Part shown: positions 25,101 to 40,100 of the stretch, in pieces
How the letters are laid out: each line of letters opens with the position of its first letter
How positions within the stretch are numbered: the stretch's first letter is position 1
Program-made: the position numbers and the translations under genes
DNA from: Haliotis asinina
Taxonomy: Eukaryota > Mollusca > Gastropoda > Lepetellida > Haliotidae
DNA: 64,000 nt
Assembly: GCF_037392515.1 (NCBI RefSeq)
Contig: NC_090280.1
Coordinates: forward strand, 27,595,118-27,659,117
Direction: 5' to 3'
Notes under the pieces: generated by a model
Databases searched by the model: none
Seen by the model: the letters and a program-made list of their open reading frames with translations, nothing else
What the model was told of the DNA's origin: nothing

Positions 25101-28100
25101 GAGCAGAGACTAACTGATCTAATCTGATGGGACACATGTGAAGGTCTGTGTTAGAGGTAGTTTTCAGGAACTCGTGCTTGTCGTAGAACCGACTGAGGAG
25201 ATTGGGTTTTCAGGTTCGCTGACTTGATTAGTGCATAAGGTATTCATCATATCTTAAATGGTATCAGATATCATGTCCCCAGCAAGCAGTATTGGTCAGT
25301 GACAGGGTGACAGTGGATCTTGGTGACTTGCTTGTGTCATCATACCACTGCTGCTCTAAGAATTGTCCAAACGGGATTATTTAGAAACCTTTTGAGTTTA
25401 ACATTCTTGCTCTTGCATGACCCAGTCTATAAACCGGTGTCCTCATGCAGCTGTTTCTCACTCAGTCTTTATTTCAATACTGACAGACCTTAGACCTCTT
25501 TCTCACTGAAGTAGTAAATCCAGCAACTTGTTGAAAGAGTAAGTTTCAATGTTTCTTTTGATTTTATACCTGACCCCAAATTTCCAAAATGTTGAGTCAA
25601 ATTGTCTTGAATGTAGTTATTAATAGAAGTGATTCTTCATAGTTGCGAAAAGCATTTGAGCAATTGTATGAGTCAGAATAAATATATAAATGTTATTTTT
25701 TTCCCAAAATACTATTCTTTTTCCCAAAGGTTATGGTGATTCTTAGTGTGACAACCCTACAATAGTTTGATCAAAATGAAATTCAGCAACTCAAAACCTG
25801 AACCTATAGTGATGTAGTTGTCGTTATCTTCCAGCCATGACAAGACCCTGTGTCAGAAGATGCTGCAGCATCTCTGCAATCTTATTGGTTTAGATGGAGA
25901 TGGTGCTGCCCCCTCTAGGACGCTGGAGACACTGCAGGTGATGAGGACTGTCTCTGCCATGTTGAAGCAAGTGAAGGATGCTGATGTCTACAACGTTGCC
26001 AAGGACAACGAGACAGGGGGAAGTCAGCTGAAGTTCTACAGGAAGCTGGCCGAGATCCTCCTTGCCATTCCAGTGTAAGTGGGGACAGTTCACACTACCC
26101 GGGATGGTGGTGTAGTGGAGGGGTCTTCTCATCTGGCTGAAGATCAGGGTTCAATTCATAGCTGTGTAATGAATGTGCAGTGAAAGTCTGGTTTGAGAAT
26201 GTCTTCAGCAACTCATTCGATTCGTAAAAGGCAACACATCATTCGTTTCCCAGTTGCGTATATTAAGGCTCATTCTGTTGATCACTGGATTGTCTGTTCC
26301 AGATTAGCTTGTTTACATAGTGCTGCCATATAGCTGTAATATTGCTGAATTCAGTGTAAATCAACAATTGGTGACTCAGGTTGGAAAAGCTGATCTAAAT
26401 GAGCATCTGGTATCCTAATTCCTCATGCCTTTTATAACTTCCCAGTGTTGTATTGAGCTTAAACACTTTTGGTAATCTCTGCGTTCATTAATGTGACAAT
26501 ATGCCTTCTAGGGAGGATGCCTGGTATGAGACGGCCTTGACCTTGCTGCAGATGAATCATGGGATACTTGAGCCAAAGATGTCTCATCTGCTCACACATG
26601 GTTGGCTGACAGTTACACAGGTAGGTGACCAGCATGTGGGGGAGGCGATGGGGGTGGAGGGAGACTCTTAAAGCTGGCTATCCCACATGATGATAGAGAC
26701 TTACTCCTGACTCACACATGGAGCAGAGACTAACTGATCTAATCTGATGGGACACAGTGGATGATGGAATATTTGAAACATGACAAATTGGTAGACACCA
26801 TGTCACCATGTGAAAGTGAATTAGTCTTCAGCAATCCATGCTTGTCATTAAACTGACTGCCACCCTTCAGCAATTCATGCTTGTCTTTAAACTGAGCGTC
26901 ACCCTTCAGCAATCCATGCTTGTCATTAAACTGAGTGCCACCCTTCAGCAATCCATGCTTGTCACAAAACTGAGTGTCACCCTTCAGCAATCCATGCTTG
27001 TCATAAAACTGAGTGTCACTCTTCAGCAATCCATGCTTGTCATAAAACAAGTAAGAGTATGGGACCTGCTGGTCAAATGTGAAGCTTGAATCTTTGTTTA
27101 TCCTCCTTGACAGACGTCTAGCAGCTCCCAGTTGGGCAACTTCCTGTCTGAGCTGTTCAGCACCTACTTCAAACTGAGGCAGATGCCCAAGCTTGTCACA
27201 TACATAACATCTGCCATATTTGACAGCAGCCACAAGCTCAGCAGCCTCCCCTGTCCAAGAGTCTTCATAGATAGGCAAGTATGGCATTGTACAGCAGAAA
27301 ATGGGTACCCGGTGGGATATGTCATATAACTGTTAACCTAACTTCCAGCGCCCCCAGGCACCTGTGGTTATCAGGGGTTACAATGTGTTAACGCCTTGAG
27401 TACGAGTGTGGACATTATAAATAAGTAGAGTCATTGTTAAGTATGACATAGCCGCAGTATATAGCTTTAAGAAGCTCTGCAACATTTCCGTTATACCTCA
27501 ATGAAGTCAGTAGAGTCATTGTTAAGTATGACATAGCTGCAGGATATAGCTTTAAGAAGCTCTGCAACACTTCCGTTATACCTCAGTGAGGTCAGAATCA
27601 ATTTTTAGGCAATATTATTCCTCAGCTCAGTTTTACAAAGTAATCTAAGATTTTTGTTCAAAGTATTGGAATATTAACGTAAATGTCAGATTGATAAAAT
27701 ACAGTCTTTAAATTGAAACTGCTACTCATCGCTCATTCCTGAAAGGTAATGAAGCAAGTAGAGAATAGGATTGACAATACAAATGTAATTTAATGCTGGA
27801 ACATTGCCTATAGCAGCACAAGGAGACTCTCTTATGTCCTGCATGTTAACAAACACTTGTAGAGCTGTGCTTCCGAGTGTCAGTCTGCGACACTGTTTCA
27901 AAAATGTTCAAAACATGCCCAGAATATGCAATTATATGATTTAGCCCCTGAAAATCAACTAGTTTCCTTTCACAACCTCAATTCTGAAATAATCAGGTGT
28001 GATCTTCCCAGGTGATGATAGACATTTCTCCTGACTGACACATGGAGCAGAGACTAACTGATCTAATCTGATGGGATTTCTACCTGAAGAAACTTTCTGT

Positions 28101-31100
28101 TTATAGACATCATATATAGACAGGACAAACGAAGGCCACCACTGAAAAACAAGTGCAGTGATTTCAAATCTAATGCTTCAACACTCCTCAAAATCATAGT
28201 CAGTTGTGCTAACAATAATGTAAAGCACAGCTCCAAACCTTCAAATACTTCATGATTTTATTGGCGTATTAGTGCCTTTTTAAGGTAATGTGAGAGTTAG
28301 TACAAACAGAAATGTGGCAAGTTGCATTTATGCTGCTGAACAGGGGGTTGTAATTGTAAAGCAGTGCTAAGTATTGACTGTTTCTGGATAAAACCCACTG
28401 TAGAGATCATTTTAGTGAAGAACTTGAGGTTCTTAAAATTAGGTTGTTTTTAAGAAACATTTCAGAATTGTTTTTTATTCAACAGCAGGTGTCCCAAAGT
28501 AATTACACAACTAGCCAAACTGGTTTCTTATTGGACCAGATTGCATAAGAGATTCATAGTCTTTGTACATGTGATAATGCCCGTAATACCATGTGTAATA
28601 ACACTACAGTGTGTGTTGAAGGTTCCAGGACCTGGTTCAGGGGCTGCCACAGACCACAGTGGTTGCCATCTGGGGGAAGCTGGTCGAGGAAATGAAGACC
28701 CGATACATCGAACCCCTCGTGGATAAGTCAGAAGGTGAAGTTGGCTTGATACGATACTCTTAATGAAATGCTGGAATCATTGTCATTGATGCTAACTGTG
28801 CTGTCATAAATACCTGGATTCATTTGCTTGTTTAGAGGGTGATGGCATCGTGTGTACGTCTGTTGTTGACAACTTCGCTCAGTAATTTTGTCAGTGTGGA
28901 ATGAACAGATGTATTCATATTTTAAAACTCATTTTTGATCAGTGTAAAAATCTTTTCAATCTCTCCCAAAATGCACATCAAAGAAAAGAGTTAGTAATCA
29001 ATGATAACCTTCAATGGGTCTTCACAAAGCCCAAAACTACCTGTCTCCCAGGTGATGTGAACTCAGTTTCCTGACTCACCAGTGGAGGATCTGATCTAAT
29101 GAGGCTGATGGGGACAGGGACATGCATGGCAGAGTTGGTGCTGACTGTATTGACCACTAATGGCAAACAAGGATAAGTTGAGCACAGACCTTACAATTGA
29201 CCCGTATTAGCATGTTTGAGTGCCGCTCACTGGGACTTGCCGTTGTGAGCAAAGCGGCCTCATGTTGTCTGGGACCATATGAGAATATTAGGAGCAAGGC
29301 GTGTGCAGCAACATGTAGAGTCAATTTCATCGTCATGCACTGCACGTGCAGTAGCCTACATCTGGACCTTTCACAAACCAAATGGGTTTGCTCATTACTG
29401 TGCACTGCCAACTTCTCATATTTTCTGCACCAGACCAACTTATTTTTGTTTGCCAGTAGTTTGTCTGGTGCTGGTTGAATGTCAAGACATCCTTGTTGTA
29501 TACTAAATTCTGTTCATTAAAGTATTTTGTTATTTGCTAGAGAAATATTGTCTGTCTCTTGAAATGGTTTGTGTAAATGGTGTGTTGTTCAAATCAGATG
29601 TGGGATTGCCCAGCAAGTTGCGGTGTGTGGCAACAGTACTCCGGCTGTACCTTGGAGGTGTCAAGATGGCTGACTACACCATCACTGAGGTGACTGCCCG
29701 TACAGCCCACCAACTGATGTCCCAGACAGAGAGTGAAATCCTCCAGCCTCTCTATGACCTGGTCAGTGTACAAGTATGCCTCTCACTAGTCAGTTAGGCT
29801 GTAATGATGCATCGAATCGTCAATTGATTGCAATTGTTGGGTGTCCGATAGTATTTAATCGATGGTAGAAACAAAAAATTGTTGAGGCATAGATAGTATG
29901 TGTGACTATGGGATCGTATAGGAATTGACCTGTGTTGATAAGTGCACGGCACAAAATACAAGAAATATCAGATTTTTTCACTTTTATTTAGAGTTATCTG
30001 TCGCTGTTACCTTCAGACATTCATGGTGGCAAACAATGCATGCAACCAAGAGTTTGAAATTGTGAATAACAAGAAGTTTAACTTCAAACTGTTTATATGA
30101 TCTGGGTTTCAAGTTTCTTGGGAGTTACTAAAAGAGACTAAATCTACTGGAACTATTTGGGAAATGACTTGAAATGAGGCCATTCAAAGGAATTGCAATA
30201 GTTGGTTGCAATAAACCATTGCTATTGCAATGGTTGATTCCCCGGCAATAGTCACCCATACTATCAGTGTCCTTGTTATGAAGAGCAACTGAACTGATGG
30301 GCTGATCAAATTCACTGTCTCATTTGAATTCATATAGTGACACCTATTTTGTATGTATCTATGCTCATGATGTTGGTCACTGGATTGTCTGGGATCATTT
30401 CCAGAAATTCATTTGAGTGAAATCCTCAGCCTCTATATAACTTGGTCAGTCAACAGTTATGCCTCGCCGCTTGTGGAACTCTAGAGAACATCTGATAGAA
30501 TACTTGTCCATAAGAATCTGTATGCTTGTCTTGAAGGGTGACATTTATGGAGAAATCACTTGCGGACTTAGCTGATTTTGTATCATTGTAGGCTGATCGT
30601 TTAGCCTTGTGGTTAAAGCGTTCACCTTCTGGTGTCCCCTGCAGGGATTTTGCTGGAATTGGTTCAAGCCCATAAAACCATACTAACCCCGCTGCATGTA
30701 TCAGTACTCATGATGTCAGACATTGGATTGTCTGGTCCGGACATGATTATTTTCAGAAATGCATTTGCGTAAAAACTGCTGGGCATTTAGTCAAGGCCCA
30801 GTGTTGGAGGAAATGGGATATGTAGGAGAAATGCTTCTTCATGAACCTAACTGAAGAAAGCCACCGTGCCCCATTGTTTGTTGACATCATTGTGTACCAG
30901 TTTTATTCCTATTTAAAAAATGATCTTGTTTTTTGGAGAAAAAAATCTTTGAAAATACCACATCTCACTTATTGCCATGTTTTCCTATTTCAGGGAGAAC
31001 AGCTCTTAGATTCAGCTCTCTTCTTGAGTTACACATGGGGGGAGCTGAAGCTGTTGCTAGCTTTGTATGACAAGAAATACAGAGCTAGCCTCACACTCAG

Positions 31101-34100
31101 AACAGACGCAGTTTCCCATCAGCATGACTTTGAACTGGTTCATCCCTACTTTGCTGCAGAGAGGTGGCAGAAGATACATAAGAAAGTGAAGAAGTCACAG
31201 AATAAAGGCCTGCAGTACTTGCTGGTAAGTTGTTTCATGTACATTAATTCTATCACACAGACCGTCATTTGTTTCAAGGCAAATTGCAGACAGTGTCATC
31301 ACTCGTACACTGTTACATCAATTTGATTAATGACATTTTGGACACAGGTTGCCCATCTGTCTAAAGATGGTTTGGTGTGCCGAGTTGTCTGAAAGAAAGT
31401 AATAATTGCCGAGTTGTCTGAAAGAAAGTAATAATAATGGATTTGAATCTTGACTCCCAGGTTTGTCATCACCAAATTGGTTTCACAAAAGTGAGCATCT
31501 TAGATGGTCTGAACCAGTGATATGACTGTCTGTTGAAGGTGGCTTTAAACCCAACTCTCTCCGTTTCACTCACTCGCTGACCCTTCCTCTCACTCTGTCA
31601 CTCACTTTCCCCTCACTCACTGACCCCCTCACTCACCCATCCATCCACGCAGGGTGTATGTCTGCCTCCCAGATGATGTGCTATACCTGATCATGACATC
31701 ACCATGGATATTTTGATCTAATGAGTCTGATGGTTGGCAATCATAGCCTAAGCAAGCTGTGGACTTACCTTGAATAAAGTGTGTTTGTGAGAAAACATAC
31801 TTGCAGCAGTCCACATGGTAGTGAAAACTCTCTAACATCAGTTACTTGTGATGCAGGTGAAACGCTGAATACTTTCTCACATTCAAATGTTTTTTTCTAG
31901 GACTTGCTGAACATCCAGAAGCTGAAGGCTCTCCTGCTGTTTTCTCCAGAACAAAACAAGACAGACGAAAATGTACAGATGGCCATCAACAGGATCATCA
32001 ACCTTCCAGCAGATGTCACTGATTATCATCGAAGTGCATCGTGGGACGGGCAGGTGGGTACATATTTGGTTGAGTCGTGAAGAATAAATGGTGGACTGAT
32101 GATCCCGTGTGATGTTCATTTCCTTCATGACTTCACACATGGATGTCTTATCTAATATGTCTGATGGGTTTATCATCTGCAATGTTGGTTCTGTGTCTGC
32201 TATGTTGGTCGGTCAGTCAGTCTAAACTAAGCTCAGTATTATTTGTGATACTGCTAAACAGAATCTAACAAACTCTAGTAGAAAGTCACGTCAACTTTAT
32301 AACAATGATACATCCATCTATGTTAAAACATACATAGTGTTACTGTCGGCATCACTGAAGCAAAGGATATATTTCTATAGCAATATTTATTAGCAAAGGT
32401 GTATCACATTGAGCACAATTATGAAATATGTGTTCACAGACATGAAATATCAGTAATAATGGGATTTTTATTTTCTCAGCCATGTAGTATAAACGGAGAC
32501 AACTGTGTGGTGTCCAACTGGCAGATGCTGGTGTCCAACCTTCCAGTGTTCGCCACGGGCCTGTCAACTCAACATTGTGAGAAGATAGCCCAGTTTATAG
32601 TGGCCACAGCTGGAGACCCAAACAAGACAAGGTAATCAGTTCATACTTAAGAGTTATGTCCCTTTTGTTTTGAAGTAGTACTTTTCTGTTTAGAATTGTC
32701 CAATGTGTGGAGATATTTTTGGAAAAGTACTTTAGGGTTAAAAAGCTGTAAAATGAGAGATTGAAAAATGAATGGAAAATGTGGCATACACAATCTATTT
32801 ACTTATATTTCTTGCCAATGAGCTTACTGTTCTTGCTGGTGAGAGTAATGTCCCTTGCTGGCTGGATTAGTGTCCTTTCCAATGAGAGTAGTGTCCCTCG
32901 CTGGCTGGGTTAGTATCCCTTGCCAATGAGAGTAGTGTCCCTTTGCGAGCTGGGTTAGTATCCCTTGCCAATGAGAGTAGTGTCCCTTGCTGGCTGGGTT
33001 AGTATCCCTTGCCAATGAGAGTAGTGTCCCTTGCTGGCTGGGGTAGTGTCTGTTGCTGGCTGGGTTAGTGTCCCTTGCCAGTGAGAGTAGTGTCCCTTGC
33101 TGGCTGGGGAAGTGTGCCTTGCCACCGAGAGTAGTGTCCCTTGCTGGCTGGGGTAGTGTCTGTTGCCAGTGAGAGTAGTGTTCCTTTCTGAAAGGGGAAG
33201 CATCCCTTGTCAGTGAGAGTAGTATCCCTTGCTGGCTGGGTTAGTATCCCTTGCCAATGAGAGTAGTGTCCCTTGCTGGCTGGGTTAGTATCCCTTGCTG
33301 GCTGGGGTAGTGTCCCTTGCTGGCTGGGTTAGTGTCCCTTGCTGGCTGGGGTAGTGTGCCTTGCCACAGAGAGTAGTGTCCCTTGCTGGCTGGGGTAGTG
33401 TCTGTTGCCAGTGAGATAGTGTTCCTTTCTGAAAGGGGAAGCATCCCTTGTCAGTGAGAGTAGTATCCCTTGCTGGCTGGGTTAGTATCCCTTGCCAATG
33501 AGAGTAGTGTCCCTTGCTGGCTGGGGTAGTGTCCGTTGCTGGCTGGGTTAGTGTCCCTTGCCAGTGAGAGTAGTGTCCCTTGCTGGCTGGGGTATTGTGC
33601 CTTGCCACCGAGAGTAGTGTCCCTTGCTGGCTGGGTTAGTATCCCTTGCCAATGAGAGTAGTGTCCCTTGCTGGCTGGGTTAGTATCCCTTGCCAATGAG
33701 AGTAGTGTCCCTTTGCTGGCTGGGTTAGTATCCCTTGCCAATGAGAGTAGTGTCCCTTTGCGAGCTGGGTTAGTATCCCTTGCCAATGAGAGTAGTGTCC
33801 CTTGCTGGCTGGGTTAGTATCCCTTGCCAATGAGAGTAGTGTCCCTTTGCTGGCCGGGGTATTGTCCCATGATGATGAGAGTAGTCACCTTTGCTGGCTG
33901 TAGTTAAGTATGAATGTTTTTTATTGATGACCCAGTAGATTCTGTAAATGGCAGGGCATTTTGCATAGGTCAGCTTATGGACCATACATCCTGAATGGCT
34001 GACCTGCTTGCAAGGCCTGCTTGTTTGTGTTCATCTACATTTCAAACCACTGTAATTAATCACTAATTGATGTTTCTGTTTCAGCTGCCTAAATTTAACT

Positions 34101-37100
34101 TCTCTTACCAATAGTCTTCTTGTGGCCCCAGTTACCATGGAAACAAGGAACTTGCAATCTTGTATCATAGCAGCATTATGGCCACAACTTACACCAAGTC
34201 CAGGCCCTGGGAAGAGGTATGTAAACAAGCAGTCCTTCGTAGAGTCAGGTGGATTGTAGCATGTCACGGTGTGTCACCTTCATATATAATGGAACTTTCA
34301 GTTATCAGTTACATTGGTAGCTGACAGTTTACCAATGTAATCTAACACCTTACTGCACTCTTTCGTCAAACACCTTACCGACCACTTCAGTCAACCACTT
34401 CTGTTGAACACCTTACTTAAGTCAAACACTTTTATGAACCTCTTCAGTTAAACCAACCTCTTTAGTCGAACACTTCACTAGTTTAGTGGATCACCTTACC
34501 CACCTCTTCAGGAAAATACTTTGCCACTTTTGTCAAACACATAACTCTAATCGTTCACTGGCATGACAAGTTTATGCAGTTTATAATTTGAATATGTGAT
34601 GCACTCAGATTTTGTGTTCCAGTCCAAAGAAGAAGAGAAAATTGTCCCCTGGAGTAACCATGGTGATAGAGGGCCTCTCAGAGCTTGCTACCATGAATCT
34701 TGACAGACCCGAGAAAGTTGACACGTACGTTTTGTTCTGACTCATCAATCTCCCTCATGATGTTAGACACTGTCTCTTGACTCGCACATTGAGCACAAAG
34801 TAACTGATCTAATCTGATGGAACATAAACTGTTTCTTTTGTCTGTTTGATGCCAATGTTTTTTACCACAGTGGATTACTGTCCCCCGCCACAATGCGGAA
34901 TCGGAGACTATGTATTCAGCAGCATCTATGTGTACGTACATCCCGGTCCTTGTTCTCGTGACATCTCATGAACTCTTGTACCCAATGTCTTCAAATTTTG
35001 TGACAGCCTAAATTAGGGGACTAGCAGACACCAATCAGTTTGGGTGACTTTGGTCTTATCTTTAAGGTCACCACATCATTTTGACCACTTTTCAAACTTA
35101 TGTAAATGTGATATCTCATTAAACTTTGCACCCAATGTCTTCAGTATTTTGACAGACACCAGTCATTTCAGGTATCTTGTATGTGACCCAAAAATAAAAT
35201 AATAGTAAAAGCCGTAAAATCAGTCGGCGTGTTGAATATTTTGCTTAACTCGAAGTACCTGTTGGTCCCAGCCACTTTTTCTATCATCATAGACATATCA
35301 GTCTCGAATGCATTGATTAGTCAAATTTATTATAAGCTTTTTGACTGATCGGGATTGACGTGTATGTTATAAATATTTTGGTCTTCTTTAATGGCAGGTG
35401 ACATAGCCTTATTAAAGGCAAACACTTGCTCTCCAGCGGAATCCAGAGCCAGAAAAGGTCCCTTGTAACTCACACAAGAGTTGACTCAGGCTCAGTGACG
35501 TCATAAATTACCCACATGGGTTAAAAGTCTGAAGCCCATTTTGGGTTTGGGTTCAAACATTTCACACTGAGCGCCCAGGTTTGATTCCCCACATAGGTGA
35601 AGACTATTTCTGGAGTCCTTCGCTTGATATTGATTTGATATTGCTGACATATTGCTAAATCAGCATAAAACCGTACTCACTCGCTCGCTTTATTTGTTCA
35701 GTGAATTCCTAGGTGAGTTAAAAGGAGTTGCCGCCCTTGTTACAAAGACCTTGTCCACCACGGAGGAGCCTCTTGATCTCCAACCTGGACAGCTACAGCT
35801 CCTGAAGGTGAGAAAAACCATGTTGATTTTCCCATACATCCATAATGTTGATCATGTTTTAAATTTGAATACACAATGCCATTTTGTAAGTGGTTATATA
35901 TAACACGTTATAACATGACTTTCAGATTCTAGTACTTTTGCTGGGTTGAGCCCCTACTCTCTGAATCAGGTGCCTATTTTGCAGCACACGTCAGCTGTCT
36001 AACCCACTCAGCCACAGTGGATCCGCGAAAACTGAAGTTGGACAACATGTAGTCTAGATCATGAACTTTGTGTACCCCTCTGACAAGTACAAATTGGCCT
36101 GGCTCCCATGGCAGAAAGCTATGTATACTCAGTGCCATTTGGAAAATGCTCAGATGTTGGGATTACATGCTTGGGACTCAACCCAACAAAAGTTCTAGAA
36201 TCTGTACTTTACTGAAAAAGTGTAATCCCAAATTTATGTGAAATGTTGTAACAAACAATGTCCCACATGATGATAGACACTTCTCCTGACTCACACATGG
36301 AGCAGAGACTAACTGATCTAATCTGATGGGAGATTAAATACATGTTAACATGACTCAGTTTGTCAAAAGGCATGTGTGCTGATTCCAGTTAGAATACGGG
36401 TGGTGAGGTAACCTAGTGGGTAAAGCATTCGATCTTCCCGCCAAAGACGGGGGCATCCTTTCACAATGCACTAAGGTAAGTTATTAACTTAACCTTAGTG
36501 CAATGTTAAAGAATGGCAGTTACGGTTAGCCTTAGTTAAGGTTGCTTCATGAAAGGAGTCCCTGGGATTTATTCCTCATATAGGTACAATGTGTAAAGTC
36601 CATTTGAGAGCCCCCACCATGATATTGCTTAAACACTCGCTGACACAGTCACTGCAGTCATGGATGTCCGTGACCTCCTTTCACAAAGCACTGAGGTGAT
36701 CGTAAGTCATTAAGTTAACCTTAGCACAGTGTTAAAGAATGGGAGTCAAGGTTAACCTTACTAAGGTTGCTTTGTGAAAGTCCCAGTCTACCATTGTCTA
36801 AAGTGATCTTAGCCCGAAGGAGACTGTAACTCACATACCTTAACATGGCCTTTGATAGGCAGTCTTAGCGCTAAGGTTGTTTTGCACAAGTGCACCCTGA
36901 ACATCAGTGGAGTGCACTTCACCTAGTCCTCACAGTGGCAGTGTATCACTGGAGTTTGGTTTCAGCTCCTGGAGAAGCTGCCTCTTGAGTTCCTGTCTCC
37001 GTCAGAGAGAGTCCGCTGTTTCTGTGGTTTGACGCTGCTTGCATCCTGCACTGCAGACAACTCTACCATCATCCCCCTGCTCACCACCCTCCTTGATGGA

Positions 37101-40100
37101 GTTGGTCCCATGGCAGTGTTCCAGATAGTCAGTGCCGATGTCTTCCTGACATGGCTCACTACTCTATGTTGTGACACCCAAGTGAGTCAGCCTTTTTATC
37201 TGTGCGCCCGAGAGATTTTGATGGAATCCTGTGTTTAACATAGCATAGACAGTTCTCTGTGTTTCAAATGGGTTCTTTTGGATTGTGAGGTGCATACATC
37301 AACCTGTCAGTGTGTAAACTTGGGACATGTTCACTGTGTCATTGAGTAGTTGTTCCAGGGGTTCGATCTGGCTTGAAAAACCTGTAAATTTGAACATCTT
37401 ACCCTTGTGAGGCCTTAAGTAAATTTGTTTTGCCTTGGAAAGTCCATAATTACAAGGGATTTGCTTTAAAAAGGTATTATTATTAGCTGTACTTGTCAAA
37501 TTATGATTTTACAAGAAACTTGTACATGACAAAAATACAGTGAAATGATAGTGAATGTTAATTAATCTCCATCACAAAGCGAAACTTTCCAACTGAAGTG
37601 ATATAGCTCAGGTTATTACCCTTTTATGGTCAATGCCACGTTTGACCATGTGTATTTAATGACTTCTGTGTTATATGTGTTTCTATAGTTCCTAACAATT
37701 GTTGATAAGCCCCTAGAAAGACCTTAGTTCTATCTTTCATTTGTTGTCCATGGTGGGATATTTCTACTTGGTTATTGTTTTCAGTCCACAGATTCTCCAG
37801 TACAGATGTTGGTTGACAAGACTTGTCAGGTGATAGTCAGGGATTTCCTTGTTATCACCAAGATGGAGTCGTACATGACAAAGGTGAGGGATGGCCCAGG
37901 TAATGGGCAGAGTAGATGGTTCTCCTCCTTGTACTGGGATGCATCTTTTACACACCTCCCTAGGTTATTCTTTAAGATAACTCTCTCTTAATCTGCTACA
38001 TAATACCTGCGAAGATGCGGGTTAGAATCTTCACCAGCCCACCTGGTTGACATGTCATCAGTTCCCAGTTATGCTGATTGATGCTCATGGTGTTGATCAT
38101 TGGATTGTCTGGTCCAGACTAGATTATCTACAGACTGCCATCTTATAGCTGGAACATTGCTGAGTGTGGCATAAAACTAAACTCAGTCACTCACTTAGCA
38201 GCCCATGCTTGTTGACACATGTCATCGTATCCATGTACATGGATTGATGCTTATGCTGCTTCATCACTGGATTGTCTGATCCAGACTTGATCCTTTGCCA
38301 ACCGCTGTCATATGGTTACAGAGAGAAAGAAAAATGGTACATCAATCCCCATGTTAATCTGGAAGTGTTTCTGTGACAGCTGTGTGCTGACCTGGAGCTA
38401 TGCTGTGCCCACCTCCAACACAAGAAGATCCAGAAGGCCTCTGACCTCGAGAAGGCCAAGTTTACGTTTGCCTCAGCATTCCTCAAACATGTCACTATGG
38501 TAAGTAGTCACAACATCTTACGTCTGATACCACATCTTCTTTAATGTCGTTGGTTGAAAAACTATATAAAATGTTATTCGAAACGTGGAAATTTCAATGC
38601 TATTCGCTGCATATTGACTCGTATGTATTGTTGTGTCGTTTTGAGTTGGTGGTTATTTGTAGTGGTGCTGAAGGGTACATTAGGGTTGAGGCTGAAAATA
38701 TTTGGATGTAATTCCTTAGAATGGCCCTTAAAGTATTTGGTGCAAGAGCATGAGAATATCTCAGGATGAGGTGGTTTTGGATTGGGGATAGATTTGTAGT
38801 TTAGTCTCTTTCACAGAATACCACAGACTGGCCTTAATGATTCTGCCTGTTCTAACAACATTTGTCTCTCTGGTCTTCAGCAATTACAGAAGCAAGCCCT
38901 GCCATCAGCAATTCGGGACTGCTACAGAGGAATCTTCGTAAAATTGTCTTCTGCCATCAACACCATTATCAGCACCCTCAGGGCAGTGCCAAGCAAGAAG
39001 ACAGTTGTCTCCCCTTCCTCCTATTTGATCAGCTGCTTCAGATTTGTTGTCAACCAATCATGTGTAGACTTTGGAAAGGAAATGAAAAGGAAAGAGAAAG
39101 AAGCAGTTTCTATGGAGATTGATGAAGATGCAAAGCCAGATGTTGAAACAGGGAGTCTGGATGACAATCTCACTCAAAACATTGAGTTCGTCATAGAAAG
39201 ATTGACAGAAGACATTGGGCAAGAGAATGTAAGTTGTCAGCTTGAGTATATTACATCTTAGGTGAATACAGAGGCGGTGGAGTAGCCGGGTTCAATTCCC
39301 AAAGTGGGTACAATGTGTTAAGCTCATTCTTAGTGTCCCCTAATGTGATATTGCTGGAATATTGTGGTTGATCAGCTGGTTGGGTGCAGGAAAAAGATTT
39401 GAGTACCATATATCTGTTTATAATTGTAAACCAATTGTGAGTGCTTTCCGCAAACTGATTGGTCAAATACCCTTGTCGAATTGTGTTCATCAAAATGATG
39501 GCATAATGACGCTGACACTGATGGTTTTAAACTAAATTTGTCTTTGTTGAATTCCAGTGAATCCCGGAAATTGAACAAACCTAACTGTTTATCTGTTAAC
39601 TGTTTATTTATGTTTCAGGGATGTGACATTTCTTTGCTTGAGTTCATCCAGACAGCATGCAACCATCACAAATTCCTCAAGTCAGTTTTGACGTCTGTTA
39701 TTGTTCATAAACTGTATGAAGTGCTTATGTCTGCTGTCACCAGGTCACATGACCAACATAAACTGATGATGTCGTCACTACATGTGAAAAGTGTCACAGA
39801 CAAACCAGGGCCTGGTGACAATGACCAGAGAGCTGACTTACTGTATAAAAGTGTTAGGGATCTTCTTGATGGGCATGTACCAAAACAGAACACGTCATCA
39901 CATCACAGTCCTGTACTGGAACAGCCAGATGGCTCTGGTCAGCTACACAGTTTAATGTCAGCACTCCAAGATACTCTGGCTGCTGTTATTACTTCCTGTG
40001 ACCTTGACCTCTTCAAGACCATTTTGGCCAACCTTGTGGACACAACAGTAAGTGGAATAATGTCCGATGTTTTGCAAGAGTTTTGGCACCCTATGGGAAT

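Noticed and set aside
26739-27287. A reverse-strand gene of 182 codons
   Set aside because: It overlaps URB2 exon 11 antisense and the 39-bp repeat.
32824-33985. Several reverse-strand proteins of 60-110 codons
   Set aside because: They are shadows of the 22/44-bp minisatellite in URB2 intron 16.
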